In this document: positions 53,561-54,204 of the stretch, piece after piece
Layout of the letters: each line of letters begins with the position of its first letter
How positions within the stretch are numbered: position 1 is the first letter of the stretch
Source: Candidatus Zhuqueibacterota bacterium
GTDB lineage: Bacteria; Zhuqueibacterota; Zhuqueibacteria; Thermofontimicrobiales; Thiofontviventaceae
NCBI GenBank assembly: GCA_016931935.1
Contig: JAFGDW010000179.1
Coordinates: forward strand, 1-54,204
Direction of reading: 5' to 3'
Length of the DNA stretch: 54,204 bases
Position numbers and translations under genes: made by a program
Notes under the pieces: model-generated
Database searches by the model: none
Seen by the model: the letters and a program-made list of their open reading frames with translations, nothing else
What the model was told of the DNA's origin: nothing

Positions 53561-54204
53561 CTACAAAATCAGGACTTTCTCGAACGTGGGAACATCGACG
53601 ATGTTTTTTTGTTGCTGATAGATTTCGGTCAAACAAGCATGGCATAGATTGTTGATGACTCGCGGAATACCTTTGGCCTGTTGAAAAATTTCGTTGATGA
53701 CATCATCGGTAAACAGGGGCTCGGTTTTTCCAGCGATGGATAGATGATGGGTGATATAGGATTTGGCTTCAGTCTTGTTTAATCCCGTCATGTGATAGCG
53801 GAACGCCGTTCGCTGCCAGAGCGCCTGCATGGAATGAAGCCGGATAGTCTTGTTCACATCAGTCTGACCGAGCAGGATTAAATTAAGCGGCGTCTGCGAG
53901 TCGATTTTAAAGTTGGTGAACAGGCGGATTTGCTCCAGGTCTTTGTCATTCATGTGATAGACTTCATCGAAGATCAACAGCGTTGTTTTATTAAAATCAT
54001 ATGCGTTTTTCTCAATCGTCTGTTTGAGCGATTCCAATAGCTGCCACTTAAAGTAACCGCCTTCAAGCCGGAGTTGAATGGTAATGGCATTCAGGGTGCC
54101 GCGGATGCCGACCGTTGGATCGGCAATTCTGGTAATGATGTCTTTGAGATAAGCAAACGGCTCTACGTCATGTTTCTTAGCGGTAGCGACAAGTGAATAG
54201 ATGA
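53561..54204 (-). CDS. Partial chimeric ORF: IS66 transposase C-terminus joined to ExeA-like ATPase
   Basis: Open to the window edge on its 5' side with no stop from 54204 to 53561. The first ~25 visible residues, IYSLVATAKKHDVEPFAYL then KDIITRIAD, match the very end of IS66 TnpC transposases (LYSLIxTAKxNxxEPxAYLxxxxxxIAD). From PTVGIRGTLNAITIQLRLEG the protein becomes an ExeA/TniB-type AAA ATPase: YFKWQLLESLKQTIEKN, Walker B LLIFDEVYH, LNLILLGQ, IPRVINNLCHACL. Walker A is missing because the join lies after it. ExeA-like ATPases assist transposases. A possible microhomology (IAD-P versus the IA-N-P of ExeA) sits at the join. Probably a mobile-element remnant. Confidence 0.75.
   Translation of the reverse strand, partial: IYSLVATAKKHDVEPFAYLKDIITRIADPTVGIRGTLNAITIQLRLEGGYFKWQLLESLKQTIEKNAYDFNKTTLLIFDEVYHMNDKDLEQIRLFTNFKIDSQTPLNLILLGQTDVNKTIRLHSMQALWQRTAFRYHMTGLNKTEAKSYITHHLSIAGKTEPLFTDDVINEIFQQAKGIPRVINNLCHACLTEIYQQQKNIVDVPTFEKVLIL

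Noticed and set aside
1..54204. CRISPR array or integron attC series
   Set aside because: No regularly spaced direct repeats were seen; the repeats present are single palindromes far apart.

Overview
The window is a single stretch of bacterial chromosome at about 42-45% GC by eye. No rRNA or tRNA is present, so the organism can only be inferred. A secreted papain-like protease ends in a YPNPFN-type C-terminal sorting/FlgD-like domain, alongside flagellins, TPR-rich glycosyltransferases and large hybrid sensor proteins. This combination suggests a flagellated member of the FCB group outside the Bacteroidota proper (Calditrichota/KSB1/Ignavibacteria-like). That placement is inference.

Layout. 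(1) 157-4327: a glycosyltransferase and a convergent hybrid histidine kinase, separated by a shared terminator. (2) 5002-14948: six glycosyltransferase genes, all on the + strand and nearly all with TPR repeats: a TPR-methyltransferase-TPR-GT4 fusion, a TPR-GT4, a GT9 and three GT2-TPR paralogues. They run directly into (3) 15044-20015: two near-identical 279-residue flagellins, FliS, FliD, FlaG and a FliT/FlgN-like chaperone. The arrangement reads as a flagellin glycosylation and filament-assembly island. (4) 20527-21354: a small membrane protein and a PadR regulator. (5) 21492-27969, - strand: a fucose catabolic operon (LacI regulator, fucose isomerase, RhaB-type kinase, RhaM-type mutarotase, FucP permease) with a tandem palindromic operator upstream of the regulator. 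(6) 28143-32747, - strand: a membrane-anchored PQQ-like beta-propeller protein and the secreted protease. (7) 32946-35096: a decayed zone with a membrane-protein pseudogene interrupted by an in-frame stop, a tyrosine-recombinase fragment behind a long hairpin, and several hairpins.

(8) 35097-53405: an 18-kb co-directional locus that is the most notable part of the window. It holds a soluble receptor with two signalling tips, a triple-CheW protein with a CZB-like helical insertion, CheB, a sensorless histidine kinase, CheV, a HEAT-repeat protein, CheR, CheY, a STAS protein, a second CheY, a stand-alone HPt-like protein that has lost its phospho-histidine, and CheA with two HPt domains. These are followed without a break by a stressosome module (RsbR, RsbS, RsbT, and an RsbT-like/RsbX-like fusion) and then by a membrane PAS-receptor with an eroded signalling tip and a CheZ-like D-x-x-x-Q motif. 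Chemosensory and stressosome parts appear to form one signalling unit; no sigma-B-type output is present.

(9) 53561-54204, - strand and running off the window: a chimeric ORF joining the C-terminus of an IS66-type transposase to an ExeA-type AAA ATPase that lacks its Walker A part.

Several intergenic gaps carry palindromic repeats of at least two sequence families (GTGCTACGCAC... and GATGC-ATCGCTT...), shared between unrelated gene neighbourhoods.
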